Shown: positions 1 through 10,685 of the stretch, in pieces
How the letters are laid out: each line of letters opens with the position of its first letter
Position numbering within the stretch: position 1 is the stretch's first letter
Assembly: GCA_028868895.1 (NCBI GenBank)
Contig: JAGWTP010000019.1
Location: forward strand, 1 to 45,671
Length of the DNA stretch: 45,671 nucleotides
DNA from: Burkholderiales bacterium
Lineage (GTDB): Bacteria; Pseudomonadota; Gammaproteobacteria; Burkholderiales; Burkholderiaceae_C
Direction: 5' to 3'
Notes under the pieces: generated by a model
Databases searched by the model: none
The model's input: only the letters and a program-made list of their open reading frames with translations
Told to the model about the DNA's origin: nothing
Made by a program: the position numbers and the translations under genes

Positions 1-112
1 CGCAGGCTTGCGCGCCGGACCCAGAAAAACAATGTGCCCCCGATGAGCACCGGCTTGTGGCCGGGTCACCGCGGAGCAGCGGCGGATTGTACGGCTCCGT
101 TTGGGGTGGAGG

Positions 113-1096
113 TCAGCCGGGTGCGGCGTGCTCGTGCACGTGATCGTGCCGGTGGTCGCGCTGGCCGCCATCGGCATGCCGGTGGTCCCAGCCGATCAGC
201 ACGTCGCGCTGCTGCACCAGCAGCGTCACGCGCGCGCCCACCGGCATCGTCACCTTGGTGGGCACGTGGCCGAACGGCAGGCCGGTGAGGATCGGGGTGC
301 GCGTGACCGAGCGCAGGTGCTGCACCACCGTCTTGAGCGTATAGCCTCGATCGAGCGGCGACTTGCGCCAGGCGCTGAATTCGCCGAGCGCGATCGCCTT
401 CTGCGCGTCGAGCACGCCGGCCTGGTGGAGCTGCAGCAGGTTGCGTTCGATGCGGTACGGGTGCTCGTTCACGTCTTCGAGGAACAGCACGCCGCCCTTG
501 ATGCGCGGCAGGTGCTTCGTGCCGAGCAGCGAGTTGACCATGCACAGGTTGCCGCCCCACAGCGTGCCGCGCACCTCGAGCCCGTCGAAGCCGGCCTCGG
601 TGCGAAAGCCCACCGCTTCGAGCGCGCCGCTCATCGCCTCGAGAAAGCAGTCGCGCGTGACCTCGTCGACGCCGCCGGCGTCAATGCTGCGGCCGAAGTC
701 CTCGCAGGCGAGCGGGCCGGCCCAGGTGATGGCCCCGGCGCCGAGCCCGGCTTGCGCCAGCAGGCCGAGTTGCAGGGCCGTGAGATCGCTCTGCCCGACC
801 CAGTGCGTGCCGCGCTCGATACTGCGCGCGATCAGCTTCCAGTCGATGCGGTCGAGCAGCCGCGTCAGGCCGTAGCCGCCGCGCGCGGCCAGTGCAATGC
901 CCGGTGCCTGGGTGGCCACGCGGTGCAGTGCGGCCAGGCGCGTGTCGTCGTCGCCGGCGAAGCGCTGGTGGCGCGCCAGCGCGGCCGCGTCGATCTGCAC
1001 CTCGAAGCCGAGCGCCGTCAGGCGCCTGGCGGCCAGCTTCAAAGGCGCCGCCTTGGCAAGCACACCGGCGGGTGAGTACAGGGTCAGTGAAGTCAT
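113..1096 (-). CDS. ldcA: LD-carboxypeptidase (muramoyltetrapeptide carboxypeptidase, S66 family)
   Basis: A 327-residue cytoplasmic peptidase of the S66 family, which removes the terminal D-Ala from murein tetrapeptides during peptidoglycan recycling. The Ser-Glu-His triad of the family can be placed: S103 in GQSDLTALQL, E207 in FLEDVNE and H277 in LPFGHVP. No signal peptide is seen, as expected for the cytoplasmic enzyme. The start ATG lies 8 nt after the stop of tadA, so the two are probably co-transcribed. The odd part is the end: after a normal core (GARVTLLVQQRDVLIGW) the last ~23 residues carry seven histidines between 305 and 323. The family call is secure; the role of the tail is unknown. 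Confidence 0.9.
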   Translation of the reverse strand: MTSLTLYSPAGVLAKAAPLKLAARRLTALGFEVQIDAAALARHQRFAGDDDTRLAALHRVATQAPGIALAARGGYGLTRLLDRIDWKLIARSIERGTHWVGQSDLTALQLGLLAQAGLGAGAITWAGPLACEDFGRSIDAGGVDEVTRDCFLEAMSGALEAVGFRTEAGFDGLEVRGTLWGGNLCMVNSLLGTKHLPRIKGGVLFLEDVNEHPYRIERNLLQLHQAGVLDAQKAIALGEFSAWRKSPLDRGYTLKTVVQHLRSVTRTPILTGLPFGHVPTKVTMPVGARVTLLVQQRDVLIGWDHRHADGGQRDHRHDHVHEHAAPG

Positions 1097-1104
1097 CGGT
1101 GGGT

Positions 1105-1689
1105 TCAGTTTGGCGGCAGGGCTCCGCCGATCTCGGTGGCTTCGCCGGTGGGGATGTCGAGATCGTCAACGGCCGCGGCGCCGTCGACGGCCTGGCGCCG
1201 CTGGCGGTACCGCTCGCGCCGCTCGGCGAAGAACTCGCGCAGCACGGCACCGCACTCGTGCGCAAGCACACCGCCTTCGAGCTCGGTGTGGTGGTTCAAC
1301 TGCGCCTGCTCGAACAGGTTGACGACCGAGCCCGCCGCGCCGGTCTTCGGGTCGCGGGCGCCGAACACGACGCGCTTGAACCGGGCGTGCATCAGCGCCA
1401 TCGCGCACATCGCGCAGGGCTCGAGCGTGACGTACAACTCGCACTCGGGCAGCCGGTAGTTGCCGAGCAGCTGCGCCGCGTGGCGCAGCGCCACGATTTC
1501 GGCGTGGGCGGTCGGGTCGTGTTCGGTGATCGGGCGGTTGTAGCCGGTGGCGATCACCTGCATGCCGTCGGCGCCGCGGCGCACGATCACCGCACCCACC
1601 GGCACCTCGCCGACCAGCCAGGCGTTGTGCGCCTGATCGAGCGCGATGCGCATCGCGTACTCATCGTCGGCGGGGCGCGGCTCGCTCAT
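1105..1689 (-). CDS. tadA: tRNA-specific adenosine-34 deaminase TadA
   Basis: Converts A34 to inosine in the anticodon of tRNA-Arg(ACG). The 194-residue protein shows the zinc-dependent deaminase signature: H62-A-E64 (proton-shuttling Glu) and P-C92-A-M-C95 as the other zinc ligands. The core ends near residue 155; the last ~35 residues form a low-complexity tail (AVDGAAAVDD...) beyond the usual TadA length. The ATG is immediately downstream of the small membrane-protein gene (stop at 1694) and the gene precedes ldcA by 8 nt, forming a three-gene minus-strand run. A cytosine or guanine deaminase is the alternative, but the PCAMCAMALMHARFKRVVFG stretch is typical of TadA. Confidence 0.93.
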   Translation of the reverse strand: MSEPRPADDEYAMRIALDQAHNAWLVGEVPVGAVIVRRGADGMQVIATGYNRPITEHDPTAHAEIVALRHAAQLLGNYRLPECELYVTLEPCAMCAMALMHARFKRVVFGARDPKTGAAGSVVNLFEQAQLNHHTELEGGVLAHECGAVLREFFAERRERYRQRRQAVDGAAAVDDLDIPTGEATEIGGALPPN

Positions 1690-1693
1690 CGAA

Positions 1694-1948
1694 TCACTTG
1701 TCGGCGGCTGCGTCGCGCGCCGCGCCCTGCGCCAGCGCCTTGGCGACGTCGGCGGCGACCTTGCTTTCGAGTTGCCTGGCCTGTTCGCCCACCGTGCCGC
1801 TGCCCGACATCGCGGGTGCGTCAGGCAAGCCGGCCTGAGCCGTGGCGCCCGCGCCGACGTGGCCGACCGCCTTCATCTGCCTGACCGCCATCAGCCCGAC
1901 GATCGCCAGCGCGACCAGCAGCGACACCGCACCGAGTAATGCTTTCAT
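1694..1948 (-). CDS. small single-pass membrane protein, function unknown
   Basis: An 84-residue protein starting MKALLGAVSLLVALAIVGLM: one hydrophobic segment at about residues 4-20 followed by a soluble Ala/Gly-rich tail ending KALAQGAARDAAADK. I chose ATG 1948 rather than an in-frame ATG 18 nt upstream because a GGGAG motif sits about 10 nt before it and because the protein then begins directly with the membrane segment. It ends 4 nt before the tadA start, so it is probably translated with tadA. I do not recognise the family; the pattern of a short N-terminal anchor with an alanine-rich helical tail fits an inner-membrane protein with a short periplasmic domain or an uncleaved signal. Confidence 0.6.
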   Translation of the reverse strand: MKALLGAVSLLVALAIVGLMAVRQMKAVGHVGAGATAQAGLPDAPAMSGSGTVGEQARQLESKVAADVAKALAQGAARDAAADK

Positions 1949-2060
1949 GGTCGGGGACTCCCACAAGACCGAATCCTGCGCCGGCCCGCAACCGTGCGGG
2001 TGGCTCGGCTGCCGATATTACGCGGCCGCTCACGCCGATCGAGCGCAGATGGCCGGCCGA

Positions 2061-3874
<1,814 letters not shown>

Positions 3875-3878
<4 letters not shown>

Positions 3879-4933
3879 GCGTTGCTCTCGGAAGTCGATC
3901 TTTGATCTGAAAGAAGGCCTTGCACCTCCACCGGGCTCAGGAGCCTCGTTGAAATGAGTTCGCCGCCCGCGATATGGCCGCTGCCCAGCAACACCCGTGC
4001 TTCGGGGCCGCCCGGTGACGCCGGCGGCGCCGGCCCGTAGACGCGCACCTTCGGCGCATCGGCCAGCGGCACGCGGCGGCGCACGCCGCTCAGGAAGCGG
4101 CCGGCATCGTCCGTGCCCAGGTGCACCATCGGCCAGTCGGCGATCAGCGCGTCGGTCGGCAGCAGCGCGGCGTCACGCTGCGCTTCGGTCATCGCGGCCA
4201 ATTGTTCGAGCGTGTGGGCGCCGTCGAGGGTCAGCGTGCCGCTGCCGGTGCGCCGCAGCGCGATCAGGTGGGCGCCGCAGCCCAGCGCGTTGCCGATGTC
4301 TTCGGCGAGCGTGCGAATGTAGGTGCCCTTGCTGCAATGCACATCGAGGGTCCAGGTGTCATGGTCACCCTCGATGATGTCAATGCGATGAATCGTCACC
4401 GTGCGCGCTTCGCGCTCGACCTCGATGCCGGCGCGCGCATAGGCATACAGCGGCTTGCCGTCGTGCTTCAGTGCCGAGTGCATCGGCGGCACCTGGTGCA
4501 CCGCACCGACGAAGCGTTCGCAGGCGGCCTGCACCTGTGCGCGGCTGACGCCGACGTCGCGTTGCTGCAGCACCTCGCCCTCTGCGTCGGCGGTGGTCGT
4601 GGTCACGCCCAGGCGCAGGGTCGCGCGGTAGGTCTTGTCGGCGTCCAGGCTGATCTGAGAAAACTTGGTCGCTGCGCCGAAGCACAGCGGCAGCAATCCG
4701 GTGGCCAGCGGGTCGAGCGTGCCGGTGTGTCCGGCCTTCTCGGCGCGATACAGGCGCTTGGCCTTTTGCAGTGCGTCGTTACTCGACAGGCCGAGCGGCT
4801 TGTCGAGCAGCAACACGCCGTGCACGGCGCGGCGCACAACAGCCCCCAAGGCGCCCCTGGGGGCCCGCCCCGCCGAGGGGGAACTGCCCGCCTTGGGCTC
4901 GCCAGGCGTCGGGCGATCGTGCACATCGACCAT
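3875..4933 (-). CDS. truB: tRNA pseudouridine-55 synthase TruB
   Basis: Makes pseudouridine 55 in the T-loop of all tRNAs. The catalytic Asp is D74 in [13 protein letters not shown]; other TruB hallmarks are [14 protein letters not shown] (39-52), [30 protein letters not shown] and [15 protein letters not shown]. The start is ATG 4933, which shares its A with the TGA of rbfA (TGATG), giving 352 residues. Residues about 11-32 ([20 protein letters not shown]...) precede the conserved [13 protein letters not shown] start of the fold and are encoded by a GC-rich inverted-repeat sequence that resembles the repeat in dnaG; this stretch is probably an acquired N-terminal extension. The stop overlaps the typA start by 4 nt. 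Confidence 0.95.
4840..4905 (-). repeat. GC-rich repeat-like sequence encoding the TruB N-terminal extension
   Basis: Read on the minus strand, this stretch contains CCCAAGGCGGGCAGTTCCCC followed by a short inverted repeat (GCCCCCAGGGGC). The first part resembles the dnaG copy near 43157-43183 (CCCAAGCCGGCCTGCTTCCC). The match is short, so membership of the same repeat family is a moderate-confidence inference. Confidence 0.4.
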
Positions 4934-5298
4934 CAGTCGTCCTTGGCCCGCGTCGAATTCGCTTTCGCGATCAGCGCGCTCAGTTCCGAGGCGCGCTCGG
5001 TGGTGCGGTCGAACTTGAAGTGCAACGTGGGCACGGTGTGGATCTGCAGACGCTTGAACAGGCCGTTGCGCAGGAACCCTGCCGCCTCGTTGAGCGCGGT
5101 CTCGCATTCGGCCGGCTCGCCGATGAGCACCGAGAACAGCACGGTGGCGTGCGCATAGTCGGGTGTGACCTCGACTGCGTTCACCGTCACCATGCCGATG
5201 CGCGGGTCCTTCAGGTCGCGGATCAGCTCGGCCACATCGCGCTGGATCTGGTCGGCCACGCGGAAGCCGCGGTTCGGGATGGATCGTTTGTGTCGCAT
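4933..5298 (-). CDS. rbfA: 30S ribosome-binding factor RbfA
   Basis: A small KH-fold protein that matures the 5' end of 16S rRNA in the 30S particle and supports growth in the cold. The 121 residues from [26 protein letters not shown] through [28 protein letters not shown] to [15 protein letters not shown] match RbfA throughout, including the conserved R-VA-QI-RE-A--I start. I chose ATG 5298: the frame is open further upstream, but that part runs through the intergenic hairpin and does not look like RbfA. Its TGA shares an A with the ATG of truB, so the two genes are translationally coupled. Confidence 0.94.
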   Translation of the reverse strand: MRHKRSIPNRGFRVADQIQRDVAELIRDLKDPRIGMVTVNAVEVTPDYAHATVLFSVLIGEPAECETALNEAAGFLRNGLFKRLQIHTVPTLHFKFDRTTERASELSALIAKANSTRAKDD

Positions 5299-5331
5299 GG
5301 TGTTTGCTCTTTCGCCGGGGCCATCAAACAC

Positions 5332-5362
5332 AAGCCCCGCCGTCTTTTGGAGGGCGGGGCTT
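5332..5362 (-). terminator. stem-loop between infB and rbfA
   Basis: AAGCCCCGCC at 5332-5341 pairs perfectly with GGCGGGGCTT at 5353-5362 around an 11-nt loop. On the minus (coding) strand the stem is followed by GTGTTTGATGG, not a U-tract, so it is more likely a partial terminator or an mRNA-stabilising or processing hairpin than a full terminator. Confidence 0.5.
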
Positions 5363-5385
5363 GGGGGTGTGAGACCCACTCCGCT

Positions 5386-8214
5386 CTACAGCGTTCGTGC
5401 CACTTCCTTGACTTCGAAGAACTCCAGCTGATCGCCTTCCTTGATGTCGTTGTAGTTCTTCAGCTTGATACCGCACTCGAACCCGGCCGCGACTTCACGC
5501 ACGTCGTCCTTCAGGCGGCGCACCGACTCGATCTCGCCGGTGTAGACGACCACGTTCTCGCGCAACAGGCGGAAGCGCGCGCCGCGGCGCACCAGGCCGG
5601 CGGTGACCATCGAGCCGGCCACGGTGCCGATCTTTGAAGCCACGAACACGGTGCGGATCTCGGCCGTGCCGATGACCTCTTCGCGCTGCTCGGGAGCGAG
5701 CATGCCGGTCATCGCCAGCTTCACGTCGTCGACCGCGTCGTAGATGATGTTGTAGTAGCGGATATCGACGCCGTTGTTCTCGGCCAGCTTGCGCGAGCCG
5801 GCGTCGGCGCGCGTGTTGAAGCCGATGATGACCGCCTTGGAAGCGATCGCCAGGTTGACGTCGGACTCGCTGATGCCGCCGACCGCGGCGTGCACGATCT
5901 GCACCTTGACCTCGGCGGTGGACAGCTTGAGCAACGACTGCGCCAGCGCTTCCTGCGAGCCTTGCACGTCGGCCTTGATGATGAGGGCCAGCGTCTGCGC
6001 CGCGCCCGTTCCCATCTGGTCCATCATGGTCTCGAGGTTCGCGGCTTGCCGCTTGGCCAGCTTCACGTCGCGATACTTGCCCTGGCGGAACGTGGCGATC
6101 TCGCGCGCACGGCGTTCGTCGCCGAGCACCATGAACTCGTCGCCAGCCTGCGGCACTTCGGTCAGGCCCTGGATCTCGACCGGAATCGAAGGGCCGGCTT
6201 CGCTGATCGGCTTGCCGTCTTCGTCGAGCATCGCCCGCACGCGGCCGAAGCTGGAGCCGGCCAGTACCACGTCGCCACGCTTGAGCGTGCCGCTTTGAAC
6301 CAGCACGGTAGCCACCGGGCCGCGGCCCTTGTCGAGTTGCGCCTCGATCACGAGGCCCTTGGCCATCGAGTCCTTCGGCGCCTTGAGCTCGAGCACCTCG
6401 GCCTGCAGCAGCACCTGTTCGAGCAGCGTGTCGATGCCCGCGCCGGTGCGCGCCGAGACGCCCACGAACGGCGAGTCGCCGCCGAATTCCTCGGGCACGA
6501 CCTGCTCGGCCACCAGCTCCGACTTCACCCGCTCGAGGTTGGCCTCGGGCTTGTCGATCTTGTTCATCGCGACCACGATCGGCACGCCCGCCGCGCGGGC
6601 GTGGGCGATGGCTTCCTTGGTCTGCGGCATCACGCCGTCGTCGGCCGCAACCACCAGGATCACGATGTCGGTGGCCTTCGCACCGCGCGCCCGCATCGCG
6701 GTGAACGCGGCGTGGCCCGGGGTGTCGAGGAAGGTGATCATCCCGCGCGGTGTATCGACGTGGTACGCGCCGATGTGCTGGGTGATGCCGCCGGCCTCGC
6801 CGGCGGCCACACGCGAGGTGCGGATGTAGTCGAGCAACGAAGTCTTGCCGTGGTCGACGTGGCCCATCACGGTCACGACCGGTGCGCGCGGCAGCGACTC
6901 GTGCTGCGCGTCGGCCTCGGTGTCCTCGAGGAACGCGTCGGGATCGTCGAGCTTGGCGGCCAGTGCCGTGTGGCCCATTTCCTCGACCACGATCATGGCC
7001 GTTTCCTGATCGAGCTGCTGGTTGATCGTGACCATCTGGCCCAGCTTCATCAACTGCTTGATGACCTCGGAGGCCTTCACCGACATCTTGTGCGCGAGGT
7101 CGGCCACGCTGATGGTCTCGGGCACGTGGACTTCCTGGACCTGGAACTCCTGCGGCGCGACAAAGCTCGGCGCCGCGCCGTCGTTGCGGTCGCCGCGACG
7201 GCCCGCGCGCGGCGCGCGCCAGCCCGGACGGTTGCCGCCGGCGGGTGCACGCGCGCCGGGCTTGAGTGCGCTGCGCTTCTTGGCATCGTCGGCCCAACTC
7301 GACGAGAGCTTTTCCGACTTGACCGCCTTGTCGCCGGGCTTGGCGAGCGCCGTGGTCCCGGGCGCGCCCGGCACACCCACCTTCTTGTGGATCGTGCCCT
7401 TGATCTCGACCGCAGGCTTGGGCTCTTCGGGCTTCTTGGCGACGAGCACCTTCTTCGGTGCGTTCATCATCGCGCGGATTGCCGAGGCTTCTTCCTCGGC
7501 CGCCTTGCGGCGCTTGGCCAGATCGGCGGCACGCTGCTTCTCTTCGTCGACGACGTCGGCGGCCTTGATCACGCGCAAGGCCGGCCGCGCCGGCTCGACG
7601 GGCGCCGGCACGACCACCGCGGCCGGCACTTCGGTCTTCGCGCTGTCGGCCGGCGAACTCGGCGCGGTGGCAGCGCGCGCGGCGGCTGCGGCCTGCTCGG
7701 CGGCCAATTTGGCGGCGGCCTCACGGGCGCTTGCGGCCGCAGCTTCGCGGTCGCGCGCTTCCTGCTCTTCGCGCAGGCGGCGCGTCTCGGCCAGATCGGC
7801 CTCTTGACGGCGCAGCAGCTCCGCCTGGGCCTTGGCTTGTTCCTCGCGGCGTTCGAGTTCGCTCTCGTCAATCACCGGCTCGGCCGGTACCTCGACCACA
7901 GGCAAGGCGTCGTCGCGCTTGACAAAGGTGCGCTTCTTGCGCACCTCGACCTGGATCGTGCGCGCCTTGCCGCTCGAGTCGGCCTGCTTGATCTCGCTGG
8001 TGGACTTGCGCGTCAGCGTGATCTTCTTGCGCTCGGCCCCGGCAACGGTGCCGTGCGCGGTGCGCAGGTGGTCGAGCAGGCGTTCCTTGTCGGACTCGGT
8101 CAGCGAATCGTTCGTCGACGCCTTGCTGACGCCAGCCGATTGCAGCTGCTCGAGCAGTACCGCGGCGGAGCGGTTCAGCTCGGCGGCGAGTTGGGCGACG
8201 GTGGTCGAAGCCAT
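5386..8214 (-). CDS. infB: translation initiation factor IF-2
   Basis: The 942-residue GTPase delivers fMet-tRNA to the 30S subunit and promotes subunit joining. N-terminal IF2_N motif at residues 1-50 ([20 protein letters not shown]), then a long charged Ala/Glu/Arg helical linker (about 110-250), a second IF2_N-like domain near 365-415 ([21 protein letters not shown]), and the G domain with GHVDHGKT at about 446-453, DTPGHAAF and NKID. Domains C2-C3 follow ([15 protein letters not shown], then [19 protein letters not shown]). The Ala/Arg-rich N-terminal half shows the GC-driven composition usual in Burkholderiales. It follows nusA by 68 nt and is third in the rimP operon. Confidence 0.97.
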   Translation of the reverse strand: MASTTVAQLAAELNRSAAVLLEQLQSAGVSKASTNDSLTESDKERLLDHLRTAHGTVAGAERKKITLTRKSTSEIKQADSSGKARTIQVEVRKKRTFVKRDDALPVVEVPAEPVIDESELERREEQAKAQAELLRRQEADLAETRRLREEQEARDREAAAASAREAAAKLAAEQAAAAARAATAPSSPADSAKTEVPAAVVVPAPVEPARPALRVIKAADVVDEEKQRAADLAKRRKAAEEEASAIRAMMNAPKKVLVAKKPEEPKPAVEIKGTIHKKVGVPGAPGTTALAKPGDKAVKSEKLSSSWADDAKKRSALKPGARAPAGGNRPGWRAPRAGRRGDRNDGAAPSFVAPQEFQVQEVHVPETISVADLAHKMSVKASEVIKQLMKLGQMVTINQQLDQETAMIVVEEMGHTALAAKLDDPDAFLEDTEADAQHESLPRAPVVTVMGHVDHGKTSLLDYIRTSRVAAGEAGGITQHIGAYHVDTPRGMITFLDTPGHAAFTAMRARGAKATDIVILVVAADDGVMPQTKEAIAHARAAGVPIVVAMNKIDKPEANLERVKSELVAEQVVPEEFGGDSPFVGVSARTGAGIDTLLEQVLLQAEVLELKAPKDSMAKGLVIEAQLDKGRGPVATVLVQSGTLKRGDVVLAGSSFGRVRAMLDEDGKPISEAGPSIPVEIQGLTEVPQAGDEFMVLGDERRAREIATFRQGKYRDVKLAKRQAANLETMMDQMGTGAAQTLALIIKADVQGSQEALAQSLLKLSTAEVKVQIVHAAVGGISESDVNLAIASKAVIIGFNTRADAGSRKLAENNGVDIRYYNIIYDAVDDVKLAMTGMLAPEQREEVIGTAEIRTVFVASKIGTVAGSMVTAGLVRRGARFRLLRENVVVYTGEIESVRRLKDDVREVAAGFECGIKLKNYNDIKEGDQLEFFEVKEVARTL

Positions 8215-8282
8215 GGATTGCGTTCCTTGCGTGTTCGGTCTACGGTGTGTCGTTGTGTCGGGCCGGCTCGGGAGGCTGTCGG

Positions 8283-9761
8283 TCAGGTGGTGAACCAGTG
8301 TTCACGGGCCTTCATGATCAAGGCCTTGGCCTGCGCTTCGTCGACCGCGGTCATTTCGGTGAGCTCGTCGACGGCCAGGTCGGCCAGGTCGTCGCGCTTG
8401 TGGATGCCGGCGGCGGCGAGCGTGCCGATCAACTCGGGCGTGAGGCCTTCGAGGTCGCGCAGGTCTTGCGAGACATCGCCGACGCCTTCTTCCTTGGCGA
8501 GCTCCATCGTCAGCAGCGCGTCCTTGGCGCGGGTGCGCAACTCGTTCACGGTGTCTTCGTCGAAGCTCTGGATCTCGAGCATCTCCTGCATCGGAACGTA
8601 GGCCACTTCCTCGAGGCTGGCGAAGCCTTCGTTGATCAGGATGTCGGCGACTTCGGCGTCGACGTCGAGCTTGTCGATGAACAGCTTGCGCACGTGATCC
8701 GACTCCGAGGCCTGCTTGGTGGCCGACTCTTCCGCGGTCATGATGTTGATGCGCCAGCCGGTCATCTCCGAGGCCAGGCGCACGTTCTGGCCGCCGCGGC
8801 CGATCGCGATGGCCAGGTTCTCCTCGTCGACGACCACGTCCATCGCGTGGCGCTCCTCGTCGACGACGATCGACTGCACGTTGGCCGGCGCGAGCGCGCC
8901 GATCACGAACTGCGCCGGGTCTTCCGACCACAGCACGATGTCCACGCGCTCGCCGGCGAGCTCGTTGGTGACCGCGTTGACGCGCGAGCCGCGCACGCCC
9001 ACGCAGGTGCCGATCGGGTCGACCCGCTTGTCGTGCGAGACCACCGCGATCTTGGCGCGCGAGCCGGCGTCGCGCGCGCACGACTTGATCTCGAGCAGGC
9101 CCTGCTCGATCTCGGGCACCTCTTGCGCAAACAGCTCGATCATGAAACCCGGCGCGCTGCGGCTCAACAAGATCTGCGGCCCGCGCAGCGTGGGGTCGAC
9201 CTCGGCGATATAGGCCCGCACGCGGTCGCCGGCGCGCAGGTTCTCCTTCGGGATCATTTCGCTGCGGCGCAACCGGCCCTCGATGCGGCCCTGTTCGACG
9301 ATCACATCGCCCTTGTCCAGGCGCTTGACGGTGCCGACGAAGATCTTCTCGCCACGCGAGAGGAAGTCGGTCAACAGTTGTTCGCGCTCGGCATCGCGGA
9401 TCTTCTGCAGGATCACCTGCTTGGCGGCCTGCGCGCCGATGCGGCCGATCGACACCGATTCGACCGACTCCTCGATGTAGTCGTCGACCTCGATGTCGGG
9501 AATCTGCTCTTGCGCCTCGAACAGCAGGATCTCGGAGTCGGGCAGTTGCAGGCCGGCCTCGTTGGGCACCACATGCCAGCGGCGGAAGGTCTCGTACTCG
9601 CCGCTTTCGCGGTCGACCGAGACCCGCATGTCGACTTCGCCGCCGTGCAGCTTTTTCGACGCCGAAGCGAGCGCGGCCTCGACGGCGGCAAAAACGACTT
9701 CCAGATCCACGCTCTTCTCGCGCGAGATGGCGTCCACCAGCATCAACAATTCGCGGTTCAT
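8283..9761 (-). CDS. nusA: transcription termination/antitermination factor NusA
   Basis: The 492-residue NusA binds RNA polymerase and modulates pausing, termination and rRNA antitermination. The order of domains is clear: RNAP-binding N-terminal domain ([28 protein letters not shown]), S1 domain at about 135-200 ([21 protein letters not shown]), two KH domains ([12 protein letters not shown] near 253 and [18 protein letters not shown] near 320), and two C-terminal acidic helix-hairpin-helix repeats (about 360-492) of the kind that bind the alpha subunit or N protein. The ATG overlaps the rimP stop by 4 nt. In enterobacteria NusA regulates its own operon through leader terminators; the rimP leader here carries a terminator, see 10515-10543. 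Confidence 0.97.
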   Translation of the reverse strand: MNRELLMLVDAISREKSVDLEVVFAAVEAALASASKKLHGGEVDMRVSVDRESGEYETFRRWHVVPNEAGLQLPDSEILLFEAQEQIPDIEVDDYIEESVESVSIGRIGAQAAKQVILQKIRDAEREQLLTDFLSRGEKIFVGTVKRLDKGDVIVEQGRIEGRLRRSEMIPKENLRAGDRVRAYIAEVDPTLRGPQILLSRSAPGFMIELFAQEVPEIEQGLLEIKSCARDAGSRAKIAVVSHDKRVDPIGTCVGVRGSRVNAVTNELAGERVDIVLWSEDPAQFVIGALAPANVQSIVVDEERHAMDVVVDEENLAIAIGRGGQNVRLASEMTGWRINIMTAEESATKQASESDHVRKLFIDKLDVDAEVADILINEGFASLEEVAYVPMQEMLEIQSFDEDTVNELRTRAKDALLTMELAKEEGVGDVSQDLRDLEGLTPELIGTLAAAGIHKRDDLADLAVDELTEMTAVDEAQAKALIMKAREHWFTT

Positions 9762-10417
9762 TGAATACGACCTCCGTCAACCTCGTCATCCGAGTTCACG
9801 CCGGCTCCCGGGGCGGCTCGGGGTGCGTCGCCACCGTCGGCGCGACGCCCCTTGAAATCCACCACCGGCACCAACCGCGCCTCGCGTACTTCTTCCAGGG
9901 AAAACTCAAGTGCCCGGTCCATGCCGTGGGGCGCTGCGCTGGCCGAGTCGGCCTCAGCGGGCTTGGCCGCGGCGCGCCGGGCGGCGCGCGTGGCCGAGCC
10001 CTTGGCGTCCTCGGCACCGAGCAGCAGCCGCCAGCCCGTGCCGGCCTGGCCCGGCTGCGCCTGCAACTCGCCGCGGTACTTCTTGCGGCCCTTGAACGGC
10101 AGCTTCAGCGTGAGCTCGATCTGCGCGCCGGCAAAGCGCGCGTAATCGGCAGCCTTCTTCAGCGGCCGGTCCAGGCCGGGCGAGGACACTTCGAGGCGCT
10201 CATAAGCGCAGCCTTCGACCTCGAGCACGTGCTGCAACTGGCGCGTGACCTTCTCGCAATCGTCGACGTTGATGAACCGCTCGGCGACCTGTCCGTGGGC
10301 AGCGTCCGGCAGGTGGTCGATGAAGACGCGCAGCAACCCGCCGACGCTCTTTTCGGCGTCGACCAGGTCGTAACCCAATCCGGTCACGGTGCGTTGCACG
10401 GCACTCTGCCAATTCAT
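9758..10417 (-). CDS. rimP: ribosome maturation factor RimP
   Basis: RimP assists 30S assembly. The 219 residues from [20 protein letters not shown] include the family core: LRVFIDH, ISVDDCE-like [19 protein letters not shown], and [31 protein letters not shown]. The frame is open upstream of ATG 10417, but only from here does the sequence resemble RimP and a short leader remains. The protein is about 70 residues longer than E. coli RimP: an Ala/Arg-rich segment (about 140-175, [20 protein letters not shown]) interrupts the C-terminal SH3-like domain, which resumes in [19 protein letters not shown], and an acidic tail follows. It heads the operon; its stop overlaps the nusA start. Confidence 0.94.
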   Translation of the reverse strand: MNWQSAVQRTVTGLGYDLVDAEKSVGGLLRVFIDHLPDAAHGQVAERFINVDDCEKVTRQLQHVLEVEGCAYERLEVSSPGLDRPLKKAADYARFAGAQIELTLKLPFKGRKKYRGELQAQPGQAGTGWRLLLGAEDAKGSATRAARRAAAKPAEADSASAAPHGMDRALEFSLEEVREARLVPVVDFKGRRADGGDAPRAAPGAGVNSDDEVDGGRIQ

Positions 10418-10514
10418 CAAGAGTTCATCCAGCCTTGTATGTCGATCCACCTGTCGGCGTTCGGTTCTATGGTGCGGATCACCGGGTAAACGATCCCGCA
10501 AAAGCGTTCGAGCA

Positions 10515-10543
10515 AAAAAAATGGGCTGGAAGAATCCGCCCAA
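10515..10543 (-). terminator. intrinsic terminator in the rimP leader (attenuator candidate)
   Basis: On the minus strand TGGGCGGATTCTTCCAGCCC folds as TGGGC+GGA paired with TCC+GCCCA (one bulged A), and is followed by eight U residues (plus-strand A-run 10515-10522). It points toward rimP, and the gene on the other side (fabI) is transcribed away, so no upstream minus-strand gene in the window needs this terminator. It sits between a predicted promoter (10579-10607) and the rimP ATG. Confidence 0.75.
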
Positions 10544-10578
10544 GATTGCTCAAATTCCAGCTATCCAGCAAAACGTGG

Positions 10579-10607
10579 ATTCTACTCCGCAGCGTGGGTA
10601 CAGGCAA
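10579..10607 (-). promoter_or_regulatory. predicted sigma-70 promoter of the rimP operon
   Basis: On the minus strand TTGCCT (10607-10602), a 17-bp spacer and TAGAAT (10584-10579). Transcription would start near 10570, leaving a leader of about 155 nt before rimP that contains the terminator at 10543-10515. Based on consensus match only. Confidence 0.5.
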
Positions 10608-10685
10608 GTCCGGCGACTGTCAAGCCACGCAAGGCACGCTCGCACGCATGCCAAAATCCGCCGCCAAACACACTCGGGTGACCAC

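Noticed and set aside
1-112. Possible start of another minus-strand gene at the window edge (frame reading VLIGGTLFFWVRRASL)
   Set aside because: Only about 45 bases are available before the edge, no ribosome-binding site is clear and another frame is equally open, so no gene can be supported.
7440-7880. Ala/Glu/Arg-rich repetitive region in infB, considered as a tandem repeat
   Set aside because: It is the normal charged helical linker of IF-2 with no regular repeat unit at DNA level.
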